Positions 23,025 through 34,800 of a stretch of 64,000 nucleotides of DNA are shown here, piece by piece. Position 1 is the stretch's first letter. Each line of letters opens with the position of its first letter. Under the pieces are notes generated by a model. The model was given only the letters and a program-made list of their open reading frames with translations. It did not search any database and was not told the origin of the DNA. Origin of the DNA: Chlamydomonas sphaeroides (taxonomy: Eukaryota; Chlorophyta; Chlorophyceae; Chlamydomonadales; Chlamydomonadaceae); NCBI GenBank assembly GCA_001662425.1, contig BDDC01000257.1, positions 17,035-81,034 on the forward strand, given 5' to 3'. The position numbers and the translations under genes are program-made.

Positions 23025-23930
23025 CCTGCACTGCCCTCTGCCCCCAGCCACCGCCAGCCCCTTGCCGCTAACCCTCAACCCCCTCGTTGAAACGCAGGCG
23101 CCCATCACCCTCTCAACCAGCGCTCTACGTGCCGGCACTTGTCTGGGACGCGACCCCTTCTCCCTTCACCCGGACATGGCCGGGGCCTGCCAGGGCACGC
23201 TCGAGTGGCCGTTGACGTCCATTTCTTGCATGGTTGTCACTCCTGGACTCCTGGTTTTACCTTTGACCGTCCACCCCGTCAACTACGTGTTGCGTTGTGC
23301 CAACGAGCCAGGGTGCGAGCTAGCACACCGGAGGAAAGCGTGTGAGCATCTCCGCTGCATGTCAAGGAAAGCTGTCAATCTTATGTGTACGTGCGGACCG
23401 TGAGCTGGCGACCCCCGCGTGTGCCTGGATAGCTGGATTGTGTATTGAGGGGCACTGGGAACGGATTTGCTTCGCGGCCCGACCACGACCAGCGCACGGT
23501 CACACACAGGGGAACTGACAGGAGACTAGGACTGGCGCGGTCACACATGCAGAGTTGCTCGTTCCGTTACCAGCCGCCCCGAGCTTCATTATTCACTATA
23601 CACTTCTGACAGTCCCTTACACAAACTGGTGTAGGAAATAGAACACAAGCTCGGCCGCATCGCTCCGTGGGCTGACCAACACGGCAACACCGCCATATCA
23701 GTACAGTTCCCACTAAGCAGCTCAGATGACATACTTCTACAGTGTTTGCTTGGTATCCTGAACACGAGACTCACACACCGACGCCGCTAGCTGTGCTACT
23801 TAAGCTAGCACAGCCGAAGCCTTGTTGCTCTGGATAAGCATATCATACGTATCTCTCGGCGCACCTGAGCAAGCGGGGGCAATGGCCCCTTCTGATAGGA
23901 TGGGGAAGGCAACCTAGCGCGGCCCGCTCT

Positions 23931-26900
23931 ATGGCGCCTGTCTACAGCACGAGATGGTGCCTGGCCGTGCTGCTTCTCGCAGCGCTGGCCCGGCTGGGCA
24001 CCGCGCAGACGCCAGTGCCTCTTCCTGTAGACGGAATGAACGACCCTTCCGTCGCCGTGGTGACAAATGGAGACCAGCTGGTAGCCGCGCTCATGGACCC
24101 CAACAAGACGTTCGCGCTTGTGAACGCTAGTTTCAGCATGGACGACTCGCACTGGCCTAACAACACAGCGGACGGCCAGGGTTACCCCCGACAGCGCGCT
24201 TCTAATTTCACAATCAGCGGCTGGCCGGGCGAGCGCTCGTCGTGGCCGGTGCTGGGGTTGGGGTTCGTGAAGGCCAAGGTGCGCTGGCGTGCGTTGCACC
24301 TCCTTCTTAGGTGGCGTCGCATGGGTGTGGCGCAAGTCCAGGGAGCAGACAACGTGCACATCGGGCATATGTGACTTGAGCGTTTTGGTGTGAGCGAAAG
24401 CTTGCGATGGCCGCGGCCCCTACTCGGAGCACTTGTGCTCGAAGCTGCGTGATGTGTCGCACGAGCGGGTACGGCGGAGGTGTGGTCCGCGGTGGCCAGC
24501 AGAGTGTGCGCCGTATGCGTCCCTCCTCAACCTCCTGACTTAGGTGTGTCCTAAGCCCCTTTTCCCCCGTCCGCCCCCATCCGCAGATCCGGCTGGAAGG
24601 TGCAGCGTTCCTTATCTTGCAGTACTTGGTGGTCCGCGACTTCCGGGCCACGCCGTTGGGCCAGTCCCCTGGCTTCGACCTGGTCGCTAGTTCTAACAAC
24701 GAAGCAGGCGCGGTGGTCCTGATGCAGGACGCGGTGTTAATGCTGCGTGAGTCGGGCCAGGGGCCTGGGCGACTGCTGGTGTTGGCTTGTGTGGGTATTG
24801 TGTGGTTTCCACGCTTAAGACCGGTTCGGTCCGCCGTACCCTGCCTCCTGCACCCCCCCCGCTAGGAATTTGCGTGCCCCGCAACATCCAGGGCGAGATC
24901 ATGGCGTCTATCCCGCGGCCACCCAACCTTCCGGGGACCCAGGTCTCACTATCCAATGTCACCCAGGCCGGCTGCACCAACAACACCGCTGCGCCGCCCA
25001 TCCAGCGCTGCTGGCCCGATCAAGGCGTGTACCAGGTGCGGCAGCTGGCCGAGCAGCAGAGGGCTGTGGGGCGCGCCGGAGCTGCGTTGCTACTGCTACG
25101 GGCCAGGAAGATGTGGCAACTCAAGCACGGCTGCCATGAGCATGGCTGCCTTGTCAGCCGAGGCTAAGCGAGCCACTGATTGAACGGCCTTGACACGCGC
25201 CGGAAGCCTGTGTCACTGGCTCCATGTCGCCTTGCCATGGCAACCCCTTGCGTTGCCGGCACGCCTCACCGCTCCTTTGCAGGATGTTGCTGTGGCGGGC
25301 TTCGACATTGACGCTTTCGGCCGCGCGACCGCGACGCGATACACCCTGTACATGCTGCGTGTGCCGTATCTGTGCGAGCGGCAGATGACGGATGAGTGTG
25401 TGACAGCTCTCGGTCCGCTGGGGTGCTTCCTGTACATGTGAGCGGGTTGCTGGGGTACAGACGCAGCGCGAGGGCTGTGCTCGAGTGATGACTCCGCAGA
25501 AGTCAGGGTCTTCGTTGGCGCTGCGCACTCACGCTGGCAGCGTGGTTATGGGTTCTGTGATATGCCGCGCAAACGGCAAGCTGCTTGCCTGCACCCTTCC
25601 CTGCCTCCCAGGTTCCCTCGCACGCCCATCAACAGCCCTCCGCCGTCTCCAGCTCCGCGGCCAATTGCTGTGCCCGAGCCGACCAGCAGCAGCCCCCCGA
25701 TCGCCGGCATCGTGGGCGGCGTTGTTGGAGGTACGCATTACGCAGCATTGCATGTGGACTAGGATGCAGGCTTCTGAGCCAGCGCTTGGGCGTGACCCAC
25801 ATCATGCTCTGTTGGACCGACCCACATCATGCGTACGTCATATTTGCTGACCCACGCCACTGCCGACACGCGCACAACTGCGCACCGGCATGCTGCACGC
25901 TTTATTGCCTCCGGCATTGTGCGGCACCTGACTGATGCTCACATGACGTGCCTTTGGCCTCCTGCGCAGGCGTTGTGGGCGTGTCGGTGATTCTGCTCGT
26001 GGTGTTTCTGGTGGTGCGGAGAAAGCGGCAACGCGAGCAGGAGGAGCGCCGGAAGGCATACGAGGACGCCAACAAGTGAGGCCGCGATCCAGCTGCTGCG
26101 ATGCGGCCGCACTCCGCGACGTGTACGGCGTGTATGGCAGGCGCTGCCCAGCTGACGCCGTCACGGCACGCGGCTTAAAGTTCCGTGACCTGGGCCGCCA
26201 GCTGCTGCATGTCTCCTTGGGCCGGGGCGAGCTCAAGGATGCTCAGCAACTGGCATTGTGTATATGTCCCTCCATTACCCGCTCTGCCTCACAGGCGCAT
26301 GCAGGAATCGGCACAGGCGGCTTTGGCGAATGGCAAGCATGGCTCGGGCGGCGCCAACGGCGGCGCCACGGGCTCGGCGCCCGTCAGCAGCGGCGGGCCG
26401 CCGTCCGGCGTCGCCCAAAAGGCCGGACCGGGCGGCGGCAGCGCCAACGGCTCGCTGCAGCAGAGCCAGGGCCGCAACCTTATCACGCTGCCCAGCGGTG
26501 TGGGCACCTGCGTGCTCAGTAGCACAGGTGCGCCGGATACCCCAATGTGCACACCGCTTGCGGGGGCGCGGCTGTTGTTGGGCTGTTGTCGGCGGGGAAG
26601 CACCGTGACGGGGTTTCGGTTGTCTGGCTATGCCGTCGTCACGCAGGGGTGCCCTCTTACTAGCTTTTGTCCCATCGTGCGGTGTTCGCAGACGTGGATG
26701 CCAGCAGCCCCTTGGTCATCGTGACGCCTTTCACGCCGCACCGCTCTGACCTGAAGCTGGACGTGCAGTGTGACACGGAGGTCAAGCTGCTGCCCATCAT
26801 CAGGGGCAAGGGCAGCTACGGCCGTGTGGTCGAGGTGAGGCCTCAGAAGTCACCGATGACACTGTTTCGGAGAGGAGGAGCTGTCAACCGCTCGGATTAC

Positions 26901-29805
26901 TTGCTCGACCGATTGCGCAACCGGCGCTGCAGCGCGTGTTGTGTACGCTTGCCGACCTGCTCGGACTCCGTCCTGATGCCGTTCTGCCGTATTGTTCTTG
27001 TGCAGGGGCTGTACGGCGGCCAGCGTGTGGCGGTGAAGCTGGTGGTAGATGTGGACGAGTGGAGCGGACCCACCGACTCGCTCGTCAGTAGCTTTGCGCA
27101 GGAGGTGGAGGTGAGCGAAACGGTCACGAAGAAAGAGCTCAAGGCCGGCATATGGATGTGCGCTTGTGGTGCAGAGCTGCAACGGCAGCTGCGCAGAGCC
27201 TGACGCGTGCCGCTGACGTGTTGCTGCTCGCACCAACACGCAGGTTCTGGGCCGCTGCCAGCATCCCAACATCGTCCGCCTGCTGGCGGCGTGCCTCAAA
27301 CCGCCACGGCTGTGCCTGGTGAGTTGCGCGCAGCGGCTGCCAGTGCTGGTGCCTACAGCCTGGTGCTATGGCAGCGGGTCCCGTGCCCTGCGCGGCGACC
27401 GGCTTGCCTCTGCCGTAATGCAAACCGTCAACCGCTCTGTGCCAACCGCATCTGCCAACCGCCCTGTGCCAACCGCATCTGCCAACCGCCGCAGGTGATG
27501 GAGCTGATGGACACGTCGCTGGAGCGGTTGGTGCACGGCAAGCCGGGGGAGCTGATGCTGCTTCCGACGGTGCGTGGCGCCACGGGCCAGCGCCGAACGT
27601 CCGTCACGCCCGCTCTGCTGGCGACACAATGGCGTCGAAGCGTGTTAGGCCGGCACTACGGCAAGGGCGTCTGGCGCTGCCGCACCTGCCTCTGCACGGG
27701 AGGGTATCTCCCGAGTGCTTCCCGCGTTTCCTCGGCCGCGACTCGGGCCATAGCGCTAGCGACCAGCTGCAAGGGTCACTCGAGTTACTCAGCAGGTGGC
27801 TTGACACGCACGCGGCCATCTCTCTCCCCCGCCCCTCGTGTGCAGGTGCTGCACGTCGCGGCCGACATCGCGCGCGGCCTCGCTTACTTGGTGGGAAGCA
27901 TGCGGGAGGCATGGGAACAGGCGTGTCGTGTGCGCTTCGATGAGCTTGTCGTGGGTGATTGCTCTGGCGCCGTGCCACCACAAACCGCCCCTCAGCAGCG
28001 ACTGAACCTGGTCCCCTTCTTGACCTGCAGCACCCGACCATTGTGCACCGTGACCTGAAGCCCGGCAACGTGCTGCTGTCCAACACGGAGAGCCCGCGGC
28101 CCATAGCCAAGCTCACGGTGAGACCTGCAGTCGCAGCTGTACCGCGGGGCGTTATGCTTCCAGCTTGCTGCACACCAGCCCCGCGTCGCTGAACGTGCCA
28201 TTCCCTCCATGTTTGATCTTGCCTGCGGCCCGCAGGACTTCGGTCTGTCGCGACTGAGAAGCACAGTACTGGTGACGCGCCACCCAGAGGCGGGAACGGT
28301 GAGACGGCGGGCTGGGCTGCGCCAGCGGGTATCCATGCTTGTATCATCGCGCAGCAGCTCGCGTGCAGCGCCCGCCGCTTCTTGGTCACGAGCAGCACGT
28401 CGCCGCGCCGTCGGCTAGTGCTCGCTCCGTTGGCTTTGGCTGACGCGTGTCGTCATGCCCGCCCTCCCCCTTCCCGTCCGCAGCCCGCCTACATGGCGCC
28501 GGAGGCCTTCGACGCCTCCAATTACGTCATCACGCACAAGGCGGACATATACGCGCTAGGTGGGTCGTGCCGTGCGGCGACGCAGCACTGAGATGCGGGT
28601 TGCACCGAGAGCCGGGGTACCCGCCCGCCCCAGGGTGACCCTGTGCGGCGCTCACGTGCTCCGCCTAGCAGCATGCTTCATGGCTCGTGCTTGCGATGCC
28701 TCTGCACCTCTCTCACCCCTTGCCTGCCCGCCGCTCGTGGCTTCTCTGCCGCCCCCAGGCGTGATCCTGTGGGAGATGCTCACCGGCAGCGTGCCCTGGG
28801 AGGGCTGCTCCATGGTGGCCATCGCCTACAGCATCACAGTGCGGCACCACCGGCTGCCGCTGTCAAAGCTGGACGCCAGCCGCTGCCCGCCCAAGCTGCG
28901 GAAGCTCATACACCAGTGCTGGGATCCCGACCCGCAGCGGCGGCCGGCGGCGGCCGAGCTGGTCAAGCAGCTCACGCTGGTGCTGCAGGTGGGCGGCGCG
29001 GACGCGGGGCTGAGAAGTGGGGGGGGGGAGTTTGGGGAACGGTGGCCAAGGTTTGGCACGTAGCGTGTGTCAGCTGCGCACACGGGCTGAGGACCTGGTG
29101 GCCACGGATGGATCACCGCCGCCACACATGCATTTGCGTGGGCTCTGCGCCGAGCCTGCCGCCACAGCTGCGAGGCCGAACTCCCGTGCGACCGCCCTCC
29201 CCCAGAACCTTTCTGTTGCCCGTCTTTCCTCTCTCCCCATGACACACCCTCTCCCATTTCTTGCCACGGGTCGCGCCACCTCCCAGCTGGTGCAAGGCGA
29301 CTCCGAGGCGCCCAGCTCCAACGGCTCTTTCCGGTCCAACGCCAACTTCAGTACAGACAACCCCAAGCACGTGGCGGCAGCCAACGCCGCCGCCGCTGCA
29401 CAGGCAGCTGCGCAGCAGCAGTCGCCGGCGGCGAACTCTGGTGGCGGGCAGCCGCACGCCGGCTTTCCGCGGCCGGGGGGCCGGCACGGCAGTGGCGGCG
29501 GCCTACCCGCCGCCGCGCTCGCGAGTAGCGGCAGCGGCAGGAGCGGGCGCATGGGGGGTCCTGGCGGCATGCGGAGCGGGGCCATGCCCGCAGCCGGTGA
29601 CACGGAGGGCTCGTCGTTGTCATCTGCCCCGCCGATCCCCACTGCGCCCGCGTCTGGCGTGCAGCAGGACTCGCGCAGCTCGCCAGGCGACGGCCGGCAG
29701 TTGGCTGCCGAAGCGACGGTAGCCGCGGCCGCGGCTGCGGCTCAGGGCTTCGGCGTCTCGCCGCCCGAACCAGCGCCGGCGCTCTTGAGTGTCGCTGAGT
29801 CATAG
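23931..29805 (+). CDS. receptor-like protein kinase (six-Cys ectodomain, TM, TKL-type kinase)
   Basis: Seventeen exons: 23931-24278, 24587-24746, 24866-25035, 25283-25437, 25612-25730, 25970-26075, 26295-26527, 26692-26834, 27006-27110, 27244-27318, 27495-27569, 27846-27890, 28031-28117, 28236-28298, 28484-28559, 28759-28988 and 29287-29805. All phases agree, giving 902 residues. Residues 1-25 are a signal peptide. The ectodomain (26-277) has several sequons and six cysteines kept in its paralogues. A Pro-rich stalk leads to one TM helix (308-333), followed by RRKRQ. The kinase is complete: GKGSYGRV (469-476), VAVK with Lys489, HRDLKPGN with Asp586, DFG at 608, APE at 633, and the TKL-like C-lobe (WEMLTGSVPWEG, CWDPDPQRRP). 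The 170-residue tail is Ala/Gly/Ser-rich. The ligand is unknown. I do not recognise the ectodomain family; repeated strands hint at a beta-helix, which is inference. Confidence 0.86.
27432..27492. repeat. 27-bp tandem repeat abutting a splice acceptor
   Basis: Two copies of a 27-bp unit with CTGTGCCAACCGCATCTG as core, plus a partial third that runs into the acceptor of kinase exon 11 (27494). Confidence 0.85.
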
Positions 29806-31835
29806 TGCGGTGCGGTGACGGCTCGCGAAGCCCTTCCGCGGGGCCGGCGCGCGGCCGGTTCGTCTCCAACCGGCGTTGGCAGCTCCTGTGGCGCGCTACG
29901 GACGCATGATGGCGGCGGGCCGGAGGTCCGCCGTCTGGAGTGCAGCGCATTGCGGGCCCAGCCGCGCACCCCGCCCACCGGTGCGGGCCCCGCGCCGTTC
30001 GGCTGCCGTTGCCTCGCCGGGGCCCGGCGCCGGAGCGGCACCGCGGTACCGGTAGTTTTGTGGTTCGCCAGAGGAGCAGCTGCCGATCTGTGAGGCGCAG
30101 GGAGGTCCAGCAGCGCGTCGATGAGGTCAACGCCACAGCGTGTCCACGGACGCCCCGAGCGCAGCATTAGCCTGCCCAGTCCGGCGGCAAGCTGCAGGGT
30201 GCCTGCACGGCGCCCGGCCAGCTGTGCTGCCAGGGTGATAGGTGGCTGCGGGCGTCCGCGAGGCCATGCGCTCGACCCGTGGCGCTGTCGGGCAGTTCGG
30301 GGCTCGCGGGTGCTCGGCAGGCAGCTGCGAGCGCTCGAGGGCGACGACGCTGCGTCAGGCGGGGGCAGGCGGCAGCGGTGCGCCTTGCGAGGCGAGGAGG
30401 GAGCGGCCTCAAGGGGCAGCGCCACGCACCCGCGCCTTGGCCCTTGGCGCGGCCAGTGCAATAAGGGCCTCGGCACCCCCCCCCGCTGCTGGCACCGGAC
30501 ATTGGAAGCAGCTCTCTACATTAGTTTGGCGGCGCGTCTTTGTGACTGGGCTGGGCTTGACGGCAGGCACCCTGTGGCCGCCTCGACGGTTTGATATGTG
30601 AGTCCGCTCTGGCGTGGTCGGCAATCGGCATGATGTGGTCGGCAATCGGCACGGGTTGTGTACGGTATCCTGGTGACCGGCTCCCGGAATGGTCAAGTGG
30701 CAGCGGCTGTGGTGGCGCCAGGGTAGTGTGAAGCTCGGCGCGCTGCCATCGCCCACGCCAACGGGGTTTGGGGTGGCAGCGCAGGGGTGAGCCAGGGGAG
30801 GCTGGTGCCCGCGCGGGGCGCGGCGTGCCAAGAGTGGGCGCGAGCTTGCTCGGGGGAGGGGGTGCGTTTTGTCGTCGGGAGCGAGTGAGGTGCGTGTTGC
30901 TTGCATCGACCGGGTCCCATATCGCAAAACTTTGGGCACCCGGCCATGCGGCGTTTCTAATAAAGGATCCCTGCTGCTGTGGCCTGCGGTGGGGTTGCAG
31001 CGACCGGCTGTGGGCAAGCGGCCGGGGTGGTATGCGAGGTGCTGGCGTTGGCTCGTAAGATGCCGGGATCAAGGAGTTTCAAGCATGGGACAGGGTTCAT
31101 GGGCTGTCTTCGGGATCGCCTGTCCGGCCTGGCTTCGACCGATGTGGGCAGGAGCCGTGAGTGCACTTGTGCAGGCAGAAGCAGGGCTTCGCCAGCTGTG
31201 CTGTGGGGCTGAGGCGTGGGCAACTCGTGGGAGACGGGACCGCATTTTTGGGATATGCTTTCTGTGCGTTCTGTATGGAGGTGGGCCGTGTTCTCGTGCT
31301 GTCTATCGCTGTTGGCCAAAGTGCCGCGCGCGCGCCGTGGGCTTTGCCGTTAGGGGCTGTTCCGCGCTACGTATGCTTCTAAGCGAGTGTGAGGTGGATC
31401 TACGGGGTGTTTGCTGCAGCCTGCTTCCCTCGGCGTGGGTTGCCGAGGGTGGCGGCAGCACCAGCGAGAATCGACGGGGACTTGCTCGCTTGTCGCGCAG
31501 CTCGACACTGTAAAGTTTGATACGCTGTTGGTCAGCTTCTTCCACAGGTACGCTTCAATAGATGCTGATCACAGCCAAGACATGGCAGCACTACGGTACA
31601 GCCGCAGCCATCCTCGCGGCCAGTCGCTGACTGAGGAGGAAAGCAGCAGGGGCTGTCGGACACGTTCGATCCACAAAACCCCAACCCAAACAGCCCCACA
31701 GAGGTTTGTGAACTTGCACCCGGAGGTCAAGGTTCATCGAAGCCCCTACGCACAAAGGCGTCGCAGACTCAACCGGATGGCAACGTTCTTTTGGGCCGCA
31801 TAGTCCGAGACCTCTAAAATACTTAACCGTGAGCT
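29806..31835. other. intergenic / long 3' UTR, no gene seen
   Basis: About 2 kb between the kinase stop and the ELP1 start. The first TGTAA I find after the kinase is at 31509-31513. A 24-bp direct repeat containing GGTCGGCAATCGGCA occurs near 30612 and 30636. No coding structure is convincing. Confidence 0.5.
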
Positions 31836-34800
31836 ATGAAAAACCTTGTTGTCGAGCACGACCTTTGCGCGCAGCTGGACGTGGGCGATGGCGCCGTCGC
31901 TGCTTTCTGCGTGAGCGCTGCGGACGCACGGCTTTATGCCTTGACTACAACGGCCGACGTCTACTGCTTCGCACTGGGTGGCGAGGCTCCGGCGGTGCGT
32001 GTCGCCGTGCGTGCCCTTACGGCCCCGGGGCCCACCACGCCGACGCTGCAGGCTCCCTAACACGTCCCGCAAGTGCCCCGGAGCCCCAAGCTTGCACCCA
32101 TGCCAACCCAACCCGCAGCCCCTGTGGAACACTTGCCTGGGCCCCGAGCTCCTCGCCTCCGAGCCGGACGCCAACATCGAGGATGCCGCATCCGATTCGA
32201 TCCCGAGCGCACACGCCAGCTGGGCGGTCTCCTTCACCCACGTCCTGGAGCTCGACGCTCTCTTCATCGCGACTCGCGGTGGCAGCATGTCGCTGCTGCA
32301 CGTTGGCGAGGATGAGCTGCAGGGCGGCGGGCCGCCGAGGCTTGAGCAGGCGAGGCCCTGGCGAGCTGCCGTGGGGGCACGCCCGCCGAGGCGAGGAGCT
32401 GGCAGACGCGCGGTTGCGCTGGGGCGAGGCGGTCCCGAGCGCCGACCCATGCACCTGTGTGCCAGCTGGCCGCCGGCTAGCTGGCTCGCTCCTGCCTGCT
32501 GCCTCCAGCTTCTGCGGACCTCCCTGGGCCTGCTTGCGCCCGAGCCAGGAGCGCTGCCGCGGCACCGCCTCGTGCCCGGAATGGCTTCTCAATGCCGGTG
32601 CCGTGCTGTTAATTGATTTGGTATAATGTCTTACTTGTCCCTGTGCTGAGTGTGATGCGTTACCTATCCCCCGCTCAGGTGGGCGCCATCGACGGGGGCC
32701 TGGCGGCCGCCGAGTGGAGCCCCGACGGGGAGCTGCTGGCGGCACTCAGCTGCGAGGGCGGGCTGCTGGTCATGAACACGGTACGGCAGGGACCGGGATG
32801 TGTACATCAGGGGCCCTTTTTGTACGACGTGCCCGATTACATGCATGGAAGGGCTTGGGGCAGCCGCGTTAGCCGCCGGCAGCACGGCCGTCAGGCCCGA
32901 CCCGGCAAAGATCTTGCGTGCCGCCCGGCCGCTGCTGCGCTTTGCCACGTTATGCCACCAGGCGTGGGAGCTGCTGCACGAGGGGCCGGTGCTTGGGGCC
33001 GACGGCGCCGCCGCCGCCGCCGCCTGGCCGCTGCCGGCGCTGTACGCCGACGCGCGAGTCAGCTGGCGCGGTGACGGCAAGTTCCTTGCTGTCGTCTGCC
33101 GCGACCCGACGGCGGCGGCGGCGGTGGCTCCGCCACCAGACGGGGCGGCGGCGCCGCCACCGCCCTACCGCGTGCGCGTGTTTGACCGGTCAACACTGGA
33201 GCTGCACGCTGCGGGCGAGGCGGCGGCGGCGCTGCTGCCGCTGCCGGCGTGGCAGCCCAACGGCCGCCACCTGTACCTGGCGGCGGCGGCGGGAGCCGTC
33301 GTGGACAAGGGTGCGGGGGCGGGCGGCGGCGGCGCCACCGTCAGCCCCACGCCGTGTGTACTGCTGTACGAACGCAACGGGCTGCGTCACGGCGGCTTCA
33401 GCTTGCCCGGCAAGGGTGAGGGGCCGTTGGGCAGGATCCGGGGCAGCCACGCTGCAATGCGGCTGGGTTACGGTGTCCACGATAACTGCCTGCTCTGCTC
33501 TGCAAAACCCAACGCTCACGTGCACTGGAATGGCGCCGTCCTGCCACACCGCCTGACCCAAGCACTGCCCAACATCCGCCTTTGCGGCCTGGCCCGTCCT
33601 GACCTCCGCGAACGCAGCGCCTATCGCGCGCCTGGCCTGGAGTGCGGACAGCGAGATCCTCGCCGTGCTGACGGCGCCGCTGTGGGCCGATGGCGCCGAC
33701 GGCGAGGCGGGCCAGGAGTTGGAGCTGGCGGCTGGCGTGGAGGCAGCGGGCGGCCGGGAGGAGTGGGTGCTTCAGGTGCGTGTTTGGATGGATGCTGGAT
33801 GGATGATGGGGCACTCGGTCAGGCGGCTGCAGGGGGCTGCACTGCGCTGCGGCGGCGGCTGGGTCGCGGTTTGTTGACGCATATGTGCCCCTAACCCAGC
33901 CTCGCTTGCCGGTACGTGCGGGTATGCCCAACGCGGGCGTGTCACGCATACCGCCCCCACCCGCCCACCCACCCACCCCCAGATGTGGCACCGCAGCAAC
34001 TGGCACTGGTACCTCAAGCACGCCCGCAGCTACCCTGCCGTGCGCGGCGGCCCGCCCCCGGCGCTGGCCTGGGACGAGCAGCGCCACGGCCAGCTGCACG
34101 TGCTGACCGGCGCAGGGTTGTACGAGCAGGTACGGCACGGGTACGGCTGCAGTACCGTTGGTACGGCGCATGCGGCGCGGCAGCATGCGGGACGCGCGCG
34201 TGTCAGCCTCGCTGCCTGGTGCAGACGTGCAAGCGCTGGCTTGGGCCTTGCCGGTGTTGCTGCCGGCAGTGCAGTCATGTTGTTTACGACTGCCTGGCCG
34301 CGCACCGCCGCAGGTCCGGCTGGGCTGGGACTTGGCGGCGTCGGAGCGCGGCACTGCGGCGGTGGTGGACGGCTGCCGCGTGCTGCTGACGCCGCTGCGG
34401 CAGGGCCTCGTGCCGCCGCCGCTGTGCGCCGCGGCCGTGGCGTTGCCGGAGGTGGGCACAGCCCGGGCGCCAGGGGAAGCGGGCTGCTGGTCTGGATAGC
34501 GCGGGGCAGCCCCAGAGAGAGGGCGAGAGGGTTGAGAAGCAGCGCGAAGAGCTAACCGAAAGCCCAGCCCAACGCAGCGAGCCTGTGCTCAGGCCCTGTT
34601 CGCCGTTCCCCGCGGTCCACCTGCCTTCTCCCGCAGGCCGCTGTGGATGTGGCCATGGGCGCTCTGCCGCCGCCCGGCTGCGCCGCCGGCTCCTCCGGCC
34701 CCGGTGGCTCAGCGGCCGCCGACTCGGACGAGGTGCTGGCGGTGTTGCTGGAGGGCGGGCGACTGGCGATGGCGCGCGCTGTGGAGGAGGACCTGTGGCA

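Larger units (their letters stand above)
21718..23930. other. intergenic, no gene seen; divergent promoters
   Basis: About 2.2 kb between the starts of the proteasome gene (minus) and the receptor kinase (plus). It holds a 50-bp direct repeat and a 10-N gap. No frame with convincing splice structure was found. Confidence 0.5.
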
